A stretch of 10,526 bases of DNA from Ignavibacteriales bacterium (GCA_020059785.1 JAGVBL010000221.1:1-10526), one strand, 5' to 3'. Positions 1 to 6,224 are shown, counted from the first letter of the stretch. Translations and numbers: made by a program. The notes: generated from the sequence alone by a model not told the origin.

Positions 1-215
1 GAAAAGGCACCACCTACAAATAAATCATACAATCCAAATAGATTGTCGCTGGATTTATTTGCCATAGCAGTAGAGAGCAAATAAGAATCGATTCCCGGTA
101 AAGTAATATGTGAACCAATTCTAACAATAATAAGCAAGGCAATAGTATAAAGAATTCTCTGCCTCAGCTCATGAATTTTAAAAATATTTCGGAAAGTTTC
201 TTGAATTGTAGCCAT
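1..215 (-). CDS. secY: SecY translocase subunit, N-terminal fragment (cut by window edge)
   Basis: This is the pore subunit of the SecYEG protein-conducting channel in the inner membrane. Only the first 71 codons are inside the window. The translation begins MATIQETFRNIFKIHELRQR. A hydrophobic first membrane segment follows at about residues 21-38 (ILYTIALLIIVRIGSHI), and the fragment closes with LFGLYDLFVGGAF. The RIGSHITLPGID stretch matches the conserved SecY region around the end of TM1, and the FVGGAF end precedes the plug. The ATG shares one base with the rplO stop (TAATG), which suggests translational coupling. Last position of the spc operon is the usual place for secY. The rest of the gene lies beyond position 1. 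Identification is firm although the fragment is short. Confidence 0.93.
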   Translation of the reverse strand, partial: MATIQETFRNIFKIHELRQRILYTIALLIIVRIGSHITLPGIDSYLLSTAMANKSSDNLFGLYDLFVGGAF

Positions 216-679
216 TAAACTTTAATCTCTTTTATAGTTCCGCCAAGTGATTCAATTTTTTCTTTTGCAGAAGCACTAAATGCATGCGCTTCAACATTTA
301 ATTTTGCTTTTAATTCTCCCACACCAAGAATTTTAAAAGGTGCAACTGCTTTCGAAATAACACCGTGCTTATATAAAGACACTGCATTAATAATTCCGTC
401 TTCAACTTTTTTATCATCTACTAACTTTTGTAACCGGCTTAAGTTAACAACCTGATAAACTATTTTAAATGGGGAGTGAAAACCTCTCTTTGGAACGCGT
501 CTTTGCAAAGGCATCTGTCCGCCTTCGAACCATGCTCTATATTTTGCACCGGAACGTGAACGCTGACCATTCATACCACGTGTAGCAGTTCCGCCATGTC
601 CTGAACCTTCTCCACGAGCAATTCTTTTTACTTTTTTGTTTGAACCTTTTGCCGGTTTAAGATTGCTTAAAATATCCAT
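215..679 (-). CDS. rplO: 50S ribosomal protein L15 (uL15)
   Basis: L15 is a large-subunit protein that threads a long basic N-terminal tail into 23S rRNA during late 50S assembly. The predicted protein has 154 residues, slightly longer than the E. coli protein. Residues 23-44 form the glycine/arginine-rich tail (GEGSGHGG through GQRSRSG), and residues 51-67 carry the hallmark FEGGQMPLQRRVPKRGF. The C-terminal half is the globular domain ending GGTIKEIKV. The GSGHGGTATRG form of the tail resembles Bacteroidota/Chlorobi-group L15 as I remember it. The ATG is preceded by AGGGTG at a workable distance. The gene sits between rpmD (8-base gap) and secY (1-base overlap), as in most bacterial spc operons. 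Confidence 0.97.
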   Translation of the reverse strand: MDILSNLKPAKGSNKKVKRIARGEGSGHGGTATRGMNGQRSRSGAKYRAWFEGGQMPLQRRVPKRGFHSPFKIVYQVVNLSRLQKLVDDKKVEDGIINAVSLYKHGVISKAVAPFKILGVGELKAKLNVEAHAFSASAKEKIESLGGTIKEIKV

Positions 680-687
680 TGAACACC

Positions 688-876
688 CTATGCTTCGATT
701 TCTTCTACTTTAACTAAATGAGATACTTTCTTAATCATTCCTCTTATTTGAGGTGTATCGTTATGAATTACAAAATAATTCGGTCTGCTTAGACCTAAAG
801 ATTCTATAGTTAATTTTTGTGTCTTCGGTCTATCAATAATACTTTTTACTTGTGTGATTTTTAATTTCTTAGCCAT
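688..876 (-). CDS. rpmD: 50S ribosomal protein L30 (uL30)
   Basis: This is a small large-subunit protein of 62 residues, close to the usual bacterial length of about 60. It starts MAKKLKITQVKSIIDRPKTQ and contains the typical LTIESLGLSRPNY segment, followed by TPQIRGMIKKVSHLVKVEEI. That is the ferredoxin-like L30 pattern, in which a short beta strand is followed by a conserved (G)MI.KV..LV helix. AGAGGA lies 4 bases upstream of the ATG. The 12-base gap to rpsE and 8-base gap to rplO show it is translated as part of the spc message. No unusual feature was seen. Confidence 0.96.
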   Translation of the reverse strand: MAKKLKITQVKSIIDRPKTQKLTIESLGLSRPNYFVIHNDTPQIRGMIKKVSHLVKVEEIEA

Positions 877-888
877 ATAATCCTCTAA

Positions 889-1401
889 TTACAAATTAAA
901 CAACTCGTTTACTTTCAATCCGCGTTTATAAGCCATTGTTCTGGCATCAACAAGATTAAGTAAAGCATTCAAAGTTGCTTTAACCTGATTATGCGGGTTT
1001 GAAGATCCGAGTGATTTAGTCAAAATATCCTGAACACCGGCAGCTTCTAAAACTGCACGGACCCCACCGCCGGCAATAAGACCTGTACCCGGAGTAGCAG
1101 GTTTCAATAGTACTTGTCCTGCACCAAATTTACCAACTATTGGATGGGGGATAGTTCCTTTAACAACAGATACTTTGAAAACATTCTTTTTAGCATCGTC
1201 AATACCTTTAGAGATTGCATCAGTTACTTCATTTGCTTTTCCAAGACCAACTCCAACATGTCCGTTACCATCACCAACAACAACAATTGCATTAAAGCTG
1301 AATCTTCTACCGCCTTTTACAACTTTAGCAACTCTATTAATATGAACAATTTTTTCTTTTAGGTTTTCGAGTCCCGATACTTTTTTGTACTTGAAATTCA
1401 A
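889..1401 (-). CDS. rpsE: 30S ribosomal protein S5 (uS5), TTG start
   Basis: S5 sits at the mRNA entry side of the small subunit, and in E. coli it influences decoding accuracy and spectinomycin sensitivity. The protein has 170 residues. The double-stranded-RNA-binding-like N-terminal domain holds KVVKGGRRFSFNAIVVVGDG at about residues 26-45. The C-terminal domain has KPATPGTGLIAGGGVRAVLE and the SLGSSNPHNQVKAT motif. The start is TTG at 1401: there is no ATG or GTG upstream before an in-frame TGA, the next Met codon is far inside the conserved core, and AGAGGAG lies 6 bases ahead of the TTG. Its upstream neighbour is not rplR directly but a tRNA gene, which leaves a 46-base A/T-rich leader between the tRNA 3' end and this start. 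Confidence 0.97.
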   Translation of the reverse strand: MNFKYKKVSGLENLKEKIVHINRVAKVVKGGRRFSFNAIVVVGDGNGHVGVGLGKANEVTDAISKGIDDAKKNVFKVSVVKGTIPHPIVGKFGAGQVLLKPATPGTGLIAGGGVRAVLEAAGVQDILTKSLGSSNPHNQVKATLNALLNLVDARTMAYKRGLKVNELFNL

Positions 1402-1407
1402 TTTTAA

Positions 1408-1414
1408 CTCCTCT
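1408..1414 (-). promoter_or_regulatory. Shine-Dalgarno sequence fixing the TTG start of rpsE
   Basis: AGAGGAG on the minus strand lies 6 bases before the TTG at 1401. It is the only strong SD in this stretch, and it supports initiation at this non-ATG codon and independent ribosome loading downstream of the tRNA. Confidence 0.8.
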
Positions 1415-1447
1415 ATTCAACCTTTACTTAATTAATGATTTTTTTTG

Positions 1448-1518
1448 CTGCCGGGGGAGGATTCGAACCTCCACATACGGCTCCAAAGGCCGCTGTCCTG
1501 CCATTAGACGACCCGGCA
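1448..1518 (-). tRNA. tRNA-Gln, anticodon UUG, lying inside the spc operon
   Basis: The 71-base minus-strand sequence folds into a complete cloverleaf. The acceptor stem TGCCGGG pairs with CCCGGCA and the discriminator base is G73. The D stem is GTCT/GGAC with GG in the loop. The anticodon stem GCGGC/GCCGT encloses the loop CTTTGGA, and the TTG anticodon reads CAA and CAG. The variable loop is ATGT, and the T stem GGAGG/CCTCC encloses TTCGAAT. The weak first pair U1-A72 and G73 are typical of tRNA-Gln. U8-A14 and A15-U48 tertiary pairs are possible. The base after the anticodon is G37. CCA is not encoded (the gene is followed by CAAAAAA), so a CCA-adding enzyme is needed. It starts 20 bases after the rplR stop and is co-oriented with the operon. 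Confidence 0.96.
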
Positions 1519-1538
1519 AGAACAAATTAAAAATGAAA

Positions 1539-1904
1539 TTAAAATTTCAAACCGCCTTCACGGGCGCCATCGGCAACAGCTTTAACTCTACCGTGATATG
1601 TATATCCACTTCTATCGAACACGGCAGTAGTAATACCTTTTTCAGCAGCACGTTTTGCTAATAGAACACCAACAATTTTACTTTTCGAAACTTTTGTTTT
1701 TGTGTTTTTTAATTCTTCAGCCAAATCTTTTACCTTTGTTGAAGCAGAAACTAATGTAACACCCTTTGAATCATCTACAAGCTGAGCATACATATGATTC
1801 AAGCTCCTGAAAACAGTTAATCTAGGACGTTCGGCAGTTCCGGAAACTTTGCTTCTAACTCTTACTTTTTTTCTAATTCTTCTTTTATTATCCTTCAAAA
1901 ACAT
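1539..1904 (-). CDS. rplR: 50S ribosomal protein L18 (uL18)
   Basis: L18 binds 5S rRNA and helps attach it to the central protuberance of the 50S subunit. The 121-residue protein starts with a very basic tail (MFLKDNKRRIRKKVRVRSK), then has SGTAERPRLTVFRSLNHMYA, the classic RPRL.VFRS.KH.YAQ motif of the family. It ends with the conserved 5S-binding segment FDRSGYTYHGRVKAVADGAR at residues 96-115 and GGLKF. TAGGAG lies 10 bases before the ATG. Its stop is followed by a 137-base gap holding the tRNA gene, whereas in most bacteria rpsE follows at once. Length and motifs look fully normal, so the tRNA neighbour has not damaged the gene. Confidence 0.97.
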   Translation of the reverse strand: MFLKDNKRRIRKKVRVRSKVSGTAERPRLTVFRSLNHMYAQLVDDSKGVTLVSASTKVKDLAEELKNTKTKVSKSKIVGVLLAKRAAEKGITTAVFDRSGYTYHGRVKAVADGAREGGLKF

Positions 1905-1921
1905 TTTGCCCGATCTCCTAA

Positions 1922-2458
1922 TTATTTACCAGCAGTCTTGCCAGCTTTTCTAATAATAAATTCATTCGAATATTTAATTCCTTTACCCTTATATGGCTCA
2001 GGTTTTTTGAACGATCTGATTTTTGCAGCAACTAATCCAACAAGTTCTTTATCAATTCCGGAAATTTTAATTTGTGTTGGAGCAGGGACTTCAATTTTAA
2101 TTCCCTGAGGCGGAATAAAATAGATTGGATGGGAATAACCCAAACTAAATAGAACCGCTTCACCTTTGGATTCGGCTTTATAACCAACACCAACAATATC
2201 AAGTGATTTCTGATAACCTTCCGATACACCTTTTATCAAATTGCCGATAAGTGCTCTGGTAAGTCCATGCAAAGATCTATTCTCTTTAGAATCATCCGGC
2301 CTTGTAACAAGAATTTCATCCTTTGTTACTTCGACATTAATGCTGGGATGAATTTTCATTGTTAACTCGCCAAGTTTACCTTTAACTTTTAGTAACCCGT
2401 CAGTTTTAGTTACTGTAACATCTTTAATAGAAATCGGTTTTTTACCTATACGCGACAC
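1922..2458 (-). CDS. rplF: 50S ribosomal protein L6 (uL6), GTG start
   Basis: L6 lies near the sarcin-ricin loop and the factor-binding site of the 50S subunit. The protein has 178 residues, the normal bacterial length, with two tandem L6 domains. It opens MSRIGKKPISI, the near-universal N-terminus, which fixes the start at the GTG codon at 2458. The C-terminal domain ends with the conserved KKPEPYKGKGIKY at about residues 151-163. GAGG lies 7 bases before the GTG. It sits 28 bases after rpsH and 17 bases before rplR. Confidence 0.97.
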   Translation of the reverse strand: MSRIGKKPISIKDVTVTKTDGLLKVKGKLGELTMKIHPSINVEVTKDEILVTRPDDSKENRSLHGLTRALIGNLIKGVSEGYQKSLDIVGVGYKAESKGEAVLFSLGYSHPIYFIPPQGIKIEVPAPTQIKISGIDKELVGLVAAKIRSFKKPEPYKGKGIKYSNEFIIRKAGKTAGK

Positions 2459-2465
2459 TTTTTAA

Positions 2466-2469
2466 CCTC
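2466..2469 (-). promoter_or_regulatory. Shine-Dalgarno sequence for the GTG start of rplF
   Basis: GAGG on the minus strand lies 7 bases ahead of the GTG. Together with the conserved MSRIGKKPI N-terminus it decides the start. No alternative ATG is available nearby in frame. Confidence 0.65.
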
Positions 2470-2486
2470 GTTCAAACTTTAGTTAA

Positions 2487-2882
2487 TTACCAAACGTGGC
2501 AGATAACTTCTCCGCCAACGGCTTCTTTTTTAGCTTGTTTATCTGTTAATAAACCTTTAGGAGTAGAAATAATTGCAATTCCTAATCCATTTAAAACTTT
2601 AGGAATTTCATCTTTACCAACATAAGTATGAAGACCGGGAGTGCTAATTCTTCTTAATCCGGCAATTGAAGAAACTCCGTTTATATACTGCAAATGAATT
2701 CGTAAAACGTTCTGTTTATTATCTTCAACTACATTATAGTCTCTAATAAACTTATTCGACCTAAGAATTTCGGCCATATTAACCTTCATTTTAGATGAAG
2801 GAATGTCCACAAATTTTTTCTTTGCTTTAACAGCATTTCTAATTCTTGTTAAAAAATCTGCAATCGGATCGGTTGCTGGCAT
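2487..2882 (-). CDS. rpsH: 30S ribosomal protein S8 (uS8)
   Basis: S8 is a primary 16S rRNA-binding protein that nucleates the central domain of the 30S subunit. In E. coli it is also the translational repressor of the spc operon. The 131-residue protein begins MPATDPIADFLTRIRNAV, the standard S8 N-terminus. It carries GLRRISTPGLHTYVGKDEIP in the middle and ends with residues 106-131, STPKGLLTDKQAKKEAVGGE followed by VICHVW, the signature C-terminal RNA-binding region. AGGAG stands 9 bases before the ATG. I could not identify an S8 target mimic around rplE in this sequence, so autoregulation as in E. coli is not shown here. Confidence 0.97.
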   Translation of the reverse strand: MPATDPIADFLTRIRNAVKAKKKFVDIPSSKMKVNMAEILRSNKFIRDYNVVEDNKQNVLRIHLQYINGVSSIAGLRRISTPGLHTYVGKDEIPKVLNGLGIAIISTPKGLLTDKQAKKEAVGGEVICHVW

Positions 2883-2900
2883 TTACTTATTCTCCTCTTA

Positions 2901-3170
2901 TTACCAACTTGATTTTTTTACGCCCGGGATTTCACCGCGTAAAGCCATTTCTCTTAATACTAATCGGGATATTCCAAACTTTCTGTAAAATCCCCTTGGT
3001 CTACCTGAAATTAAACATCTATTGTGTATACGTGTAGAAGCAGAATTTCTGGGAAGTAACTGTAATGCTTCGTAATCACCCTTCTCTTTTAATTCCTTTC
3101 TTTTTTTGGAATACTTTGCAGAGAGTCTGCGTTTTTTTTCTTCACGTGCTAATAAACTTTTTCTTGCCAT
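2901..3170 (-). CDS. rpsN: 30S ribosomal protein S14 (uS14), zinc-free type
   Basis: S14 binds 16S rRNA in the 30S head. The protein has 89 residues and contains no CXXC pairs (the only Cys is in NRCLISGRPRG), so it is the zinc-independent form. Its length matches the medium-size zinc-free class rather than the 61-residue zinc-ribbon class or the 101-residue E. coli protein. Conserved C-terminal landmarks are LPRNSASTRIHNRCLISGRP, RGFYRKFGISR and the ending PGVKKSSW. AAGGA lies 5 bases before the ATG. It sits between rplE and rpsH, the normal spc position, so it is likely the main S14 rather than a zinc-starvation paralogue. Confidence 0.97.
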   Translation of the reverse strand: MARKSLLAREEKKRRLSAKYSKKRKELKEKGDYEALQLLPRNSASTRIHNRCLISGRPRGFYRKFGISRLVLREMALRGEIPGVKKSSW

Positions 3171-3180
3171 GATTTTCCTT

Positions 3181-3840
3181 CTAATTAATTTCCTTTTTTC
3201 TGAACGGCATACCGAATGCGTTCAAAAGCTCATATGCTTCTTTATCAGTTTTTGCTGTTGTAACAAACGTAATATCCATACCTAAAACTTTTGTAACCTT
3301 ATCAACATTAATTTCCGGGAATATAATTTGTTCTTTTATACCGAGTGTATAGTTGCCTCTTCCATCAAAAGACTTGTCGGAAACTCCTCTAAAGTCGCGA
3401 ACTCTTGGAAGAGCAATAGTAATAAGTCGGTCCAGGAATTCATACATTCTCGCACTTCTTAAAGTTACCTTAGCACCAATTTTCATTCCTTCGCGTAATT
3501 TGAAATTGGAAATTGCTTTCTTGGCAATTCTAACAGAAACTTTTTGACCTGTAATAGTTTCGAGATCTTTAACAGCTTCTTCTAAAATTTTTGCGTCCTG
3601 AACTGCCTGTCCCACACCCATATTCAAAACAATTTTTTCAATCTTTGGAACCTGCATAATACTTTTGTAATTGAATTGTTCTTTAAGTTTAGGAACGATT
3701 TCTTTAGAATATTTTTCTTTTAATCGTGCCGGAATTTTTTCTTCAACTACTTTAACGTCATCACCGGATTTAGCTTTTTTGCCGGATTGAGGAGCCGCAG
3801 TTTGTGTTTTTTGATCTTTTGTTTTTTGTTCTTTTGCCAT
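3181..3840 (-). CDS. rplE: 50S ribosomal protein L5 (uL5) with N-terminal extension
   Basis: L5 binds 5S rRNA and forms part of the central protuberance, touching the P-site tRNA. The protein has 219 residues, about 40 more than the usual 179. The core starts near residue 37 (PARLKEKYSKEIVPKLKEQF) and continues with MQVPKIEKIVLNMGVGQ, the family signature, then KVSVRIAKKAISNFKLREG and RDFRGVSDKSFDGRGNYTLG. The first 36 residues (MAKEQKTKDQKTQTAAPQSG and onward) are low-complexity, with nine lysines and four glutamines, and are probably disordered. No ATG, GTG or TTG occurs in frame at the core boundary, and AAGGA lies 12 bases before the upstream ATG, so the extension appears genuine. Confidence 0.96.
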   Translation of the reverse strand: MAKEQKTKDQKTQTAAPQSGKKAKSGDDVKVVEEKIPARLKEKYSKEIVPKLKEQFNYKSIMQVPKIEKIVLNMGVGQAVQDAKILEEAVKDLETITGQKVSVRIAKKAISNFKLREGMKIGAKVTLRSARMYEFLDRLITIALPRVRDFRGVSDKSFDGRGNYTLGIKEQIIFPEINVDKVTKVLGMDITFVTTAKTDKEAYELLNAFGMPFRKKEIN

Positions 3841-3864
3841 CTTGATTATAAATCCTTAGAATTT

Positions 3865-4191
3865 TTATGCGATCATTTCGCCGCTAACTTTGCTTATTCT
3901 TACGCTTTTCTTTTTTCCCTTTTTATCATCAATGATGATCTTAGAACCAATTTTTGTCGGTTCATTTGTTTTAGGATCGAGAAGCATAACATTAGAAACA
4001 TTAATAGGTGCTTCTTTTTCAATAATTCCGCCTTGCGGATTTTTTTGATTTGGTTTTGTATGTCTTTTACGAAGGTTAACTCCTTCAATAATTACTTTAT
4101 TAAGTACCGGAAAAACTTTAAGAACTTTACCGGTTTTTCCTTTGGAGTTACCCGAAATAACAATTACAGAATCATTCTTTTTAATTTTCAT
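3865..4191 (-). CDS. rplX: 50S ribosomal protein L24 (uL24)
   Basis: L24 is an early assembly initiator of the 50S subunit, lying at the mouth of the exit tunnel. The 108-residue protein begins MKIKKNDSVIVISGNSKGKT, a clear KOW motif (residues about 6-33). It then has GVNLRKRHTKPNQKNPQGGI and EKEAPINVSNVMLLDP, the standard L24 central block, and ends KVSGEMIA. AGAGGA lies 8 bases before the ATG, and this SD overlaps the rplN stop. Length is close to the E. coli protein (104). Nothing unusual was seen. Confidence 0.97.
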   Translation of the reverse strand: MKIKKNDSVIVISGNSKGKTGKVLKVFPVLNKVIIEGVNLRKRHTKPNQKNPQGGIIEKEAPINVSNVMLLDPKTNEPTKIGSKIIIDDKKGKKKSVRISKVSGEMIA

Positions 4192-4204
4192 TTGGTCATT
4201 CCTC

Positions 4205-4573
4205 TTAGAGAACCTCTGGAGCCAGAGAAATTATTTTCATAAATTTTTTATCGCGCAATTCTCTTGCAACCGGGCCAAAAATACGAGTACCGCGTGGTTC
4301 ACCCTGGGCGTTTAACAAAACGGCAGCATTTTCATCAAAACGAATATACGAGCCATCATTTCTTCTAACTTCTTTTTTAGTACGAACGATAACAGCCCTG
4401 GATACTTCACCTTTTTTAACACCGCCACCGGGTATAGCAGATTTAACGCTAACAACAATTACATCACCCAGGCTTGCGTATCTTCTATTGCTACCACCTA
4501 AAACGCGAATACATCGGACTTTTTTAGCACCGGAATTATCCGCAACTACTAAATTTGTTTCTTCTTGAATCAT
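4205..4573 (-). CDS. rplN: 50S ribosomal protein L14 (uL14)
   Basis: L14 sits at the subunit interface, contacting 16S rRNA helix 14 and L19. The 122-residue protein begins MIQEETNLVVADNSGAKKVR, the highly conserved L14 N-terminus. It continues with CIRVLGGSNRRYASLGDVIV, IPGGGVKKGEVSRAVIVRTK and NAQGEPRGTRIFGPVARELR. The end, FMKIISLAPEVL, is canonical. GGGAG lies 10 bases before the ATG. This is the first gene of the spc block. The 43-base gap separating it from rpsQ has no recognisable promoter, so the S10 and spc blocks are probably one transcript. Confidence 0.98.
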   Translation of the reverse strand: MIQEETNLVVADNSGAKKVRCIRVLGGSNRRYASLGDVIVVSVKSAIPGGGVKKGEVSRAVIVRTKKEVRRNDGSYIRFDENAAVLLNAQGEPRGTRIFGPVARELRDKKFMKIISLAPEVL

Positions 4574-4616
4574 TTTTTATAAACTCCCAATCAAACTTTA
4601 TAAAGTGCTAAGGCAA

Positions 4617-4874
4617 CTATTTTGCTTTTTCAACTATTTCAACCAAACGCCATTTTTTTCTTTTGCTTAATGGTCTAGTTTCCATAATCTTAACAACATC
4701 ACCCAAACTACATTCATTCTTTTCATCATGTGCCATTAATTTGGTTGTTTTCTTAAAATATTTTTTATAGATCGGATGTGCAACACGTCTTTCAATAGCA
4801 ACAATAATGCTCTTATTCATTTTATTACTAACTACAGAACCGATTCTAATTTTTCTTGTATTTCTGGTCTCCAT
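4617..4874 (-). CDS. rpsQ: 30S ribosomal protein S17 (uS17)
   Basis: S17 is a primary 16S rRNA-binding OB-fold protein at the bottom of the 30S body. The 85-residue protein carries RIGSVVSNKMNKSIIVAIER (residues about 10-29), HPIYKKYFKKTTKLMAHDE and CSLGDVVKIMETRPLSKRKK. These match the S17 signature (G.V.S..M.KT..V.....HP.Y.K). It ends VEIVEKAK with a TAG stop. AAGGAG precedes the ATG at a rather long 13 bases. It is the last gene of the S10 block. Confidence 0.97.
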   Translation of the reverse strand: METRNTRKIRIGSVVSNKMNKSIIVAIERRVAHPIYKKYFKKTTKLMAHDEKNECSLGDVVKIMETRPLSKRKKWRLVEIVEKAK

Positions 4875-4894
4875 CGAAAAAGAATTTCTCCTTA

Positions 4895-5110
4895 TTAATT
4901 TGTCTTTGTGTTTTTAGCTTCCTGCATTTCACGTTCTTTAAGAATCGTTTTCATTTTAGCAATATCTTTTTTTACAAGACGCAGTTTAGCTGTATTTGTT
5001 AGATTTTTTAATTCTTGCTGGAATCTCAAATCCACAAGATTCTTTTGTTCTTCGAGAATTCTTTTCTTTATTTCTTCTGTGGACATTCCTTTGATTTCGT
5101 AAATCTTCAT
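4895..5110 (-). CDS. rpmC: 50S ribosomal protein L29 (uL29)
   Basis: L29 is a small two-helix protein next to L23 at the exit of the peptide tunnel, near the signal recognition particle and trigger factor docking area. The 71-residue protein reads MKIYEIKGMSTEEIKKRILE, then LVDLRFQQELKNLTNTAKLR and VKKDIAKMKTILKEREMQ. The L.DLRFQ...L.NT..LR..KKDIAR.KTIL pattern is the L29 signature. It is a few residues longer than usual, with a polar tail (EAKNTKTN). AAAGGA lies about 10 bases before the ATG. It lies between rplP and rpsQ, as expected. Confidence 0.96.
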   Translation of the reverse strand: MKIYEIKGMSTEEIKKRILEEQKNLVDLRFQQELKNLTNTAKLRLVKKDIAKMKTILKEREMQEAKNTKTN

Positions 5111-5125
5111 ATTATAAAAATCCTT

Positions 5126-5545
5126 TTATGATTCTAAATCCGGTCTTTGAACTATTTTTGTTTTAATAGGCAACTTATGCGAAGCAACAGTAAGAGCATC
5201 TTGGGCAGTTTTTTTATCTACGCCGCCTACTTCAAACATTATTCTACCTGGTAATACAACAGCAACCCAGAATTCCGGAGCACCCTTTCCTTTACCCATT
5301 CTAGTTTCGAGAGGTTTTTTAGTAACAGGTTTATCCGGGAAAATTCTGATCCAGACTTTACCATCACGTTTCATCTGGCGTGATAACGCAACACGGCAAG
5401 CTTCTATCTGTCGGCTGGTAATCCATGCCGGTTCCATTGCTTTCAATCCGTAATCACCAAAACTAATAAGATGACCACGGGTAGCTTTGCCTGTTCTTCT
5501 ACCTCTATGTGCTTTACGATATTTAACTCTTTTTGGCATTAACAT
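5126..5545 (-). CDS. rplP: 50S ribosomal protein L16 (uL16)
   Basis: L16 is a late-assembling 50S protein that touches the A- and P-site tRNA elbows. The 139-residue protein starts MLMPKRVKYRKAHRGRRTGK. Further landmarks are GLKAMEPAWITSRQIEACRV, MKRDGKVWIRIFPDKPVTKK and MGKGKGAPEFWVAVVLPGRI, all typical of L16. Two ATGs are possible, at 5545 and 5539. The first is preferred because AGGAG lies 8 bases from it and 14 from the second, and because the MLMPKR start is common in the family. It lies 32 bases after rpsC. Confidence 0.97.
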   Translation of the reverse strand: MLMPKRVKYRKAHRGRRTGKATRGHLISFGDYGLKAMEPAWITSRQIEACRVALSRQMKRDGKVWIRIFPDKPVTKKPLETRMGKGKGAPEFWVAVVLPGRIMFEVGGVDKKTAQDALTVASHKLPIKTKIVQRPDLES

Positions 5546-5553
5546 GAGAAAAA

Positions 5554-5558
5554 CTCCT
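5554..5558 (-). promoter_or_regulatory. Shine-Dalgarno sequence choosing between two rplP ATGs
   Basis: AGGAG on the minus strand lies 8 bases before the ATG at 5545 and 14 bases before the second ATG at 5539. The spacing favours the first, giving the MLMPKR N-terminus. Confidence 0.65.
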
Positions 5559-5577
5559 GAAACTTTTTACTGTAACT

Positions 5578-6219
5578 TTATTCTGTTGAACGTCTTCCTA
5601 AAATTTCTCCGCGGCAGATCCAAACTTTAATTCCAATAGAACCATAAATTGTTTCTGCTCTTCCGTGTGCATAATCAATATCGGCACGTAAAGTATGAAG
5701 CGGAATTCTACCTTCTTTATACTGTTCGGTACGCGCCATTTCTGCACCGCCCAATCTTCCGGAACACATAACTCTTATTCCCTCTGCACCCATTCGCATT
5801 GCAGATGTAATTGCAGATTTCATTGCACGGCGGAAAGAAATTCTTCCTTCAATCTGTTTAGCAATATTTTCGGCAACAAGATACGCATCTAATTCAGGTC
5901 TCTTTATTTCGGTAATCTGAATTTTTACTTCCTTATCGGTTAATTTTTTTAATTCCTCTTCAATCTGCGCAATTTCCTTACCGCTCTTTCCAATAACAAC
6001 ACCGGGTCTGGATGTATGAATAGTGAGAATAATATTTTTTGATGTTCTATCAATTTTAATAGAAGAAATACCGGCGTTCTGTAATCTTTTACGAACATAA
6101 GTTCTTAATTTTTTATCTTCGATGAGTTTAGGTGCGTAACTTTTGTTTTCGTACCAGTTCGATTCCCATCCTTTAATAACCCCAACTCTTAAACCAATTG
6201 GATTAGTCTTCTGACCCAA
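5578..6219 (-). CDS. rpsC: 30S ribosomal protein S3 (uS3), TTG start
   Basis: S3 lines the mRNA entry channel of the 30S head and takes part in ribosomal helicase activity. The 213-residue protein begins MGQKTNPIGLRVGVIKGWES, the conserved S3 start. A type II KH domain carries the GKSG loop at residues 77-80. The C-terminal domain has MRMGAEGIRVMCSGRLGGAE, MARTEQYKEGRIPLHTLRAD and IDYAHGRAETIYGSIGIKVW. It ends soon after, lacking the about 20-residue tail of the E. coli protein (233). The start codon is TTG at 6219. The conserved MGQKTNPIG and a perfect AGGAGG five bases upstream support it. It lies 15 bases after rplV. Confidence 0.98.
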   Translation of the reverse strand: MGQKTNPIGLRVGVIKGWESNWYENKSYAPKLIEDKKLRTYVRKRLQNAGISSIKIDRTSKNIILTIHTSRPGVVIGKSGKEIAQIEEELKKLTDKEVKIQITEIKRPELDAYLVAENIAKQIEGRISFRRAMKSAITSAMRMGAEGIRVMCSGRLGGAEMARTEQYKEGRIPLHTLRADIDYAHGRAETIYGSIGIKVWICRGEILGRRSTE

Positions 6220-6224
6220 AACTT

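Noticed and set aside
1448..1518. tRNA gene as an attachment site of an integrated element
   Set aside because: Both flanks are intact ribosomal protein genes within 140 bases. There is no integrase, no duplicated tRNA end and no foreign sequence, so only the tRNA itself is present.
3787..4242. Long plus-strand open frame (151 codons) opposite rplX and the start of rplE
   Set aside because: It lies antisense to two unmistakable ribosomal genes, its translation is rich in Phe, Asn and Ser as expected for the reverse complement of lysine-rich genes, and no SD or known domain is seen. Other plus-strand frames (for example 1114-1362, 6537-6890, 6823-7125, 7731-8048) were rejected for the same reason.
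4595..4606. 12-base palindrome ACTTTATAAAGT between rpsQ and rplN, considered as an operator or the spc promoter
   Set aside because: Without a loop it makes a poor RNA hairpin, and such A/T palindromes are expected by chance in A/T-rich DNA. No -35 box at a good distance from a TATAAA -10 was found.
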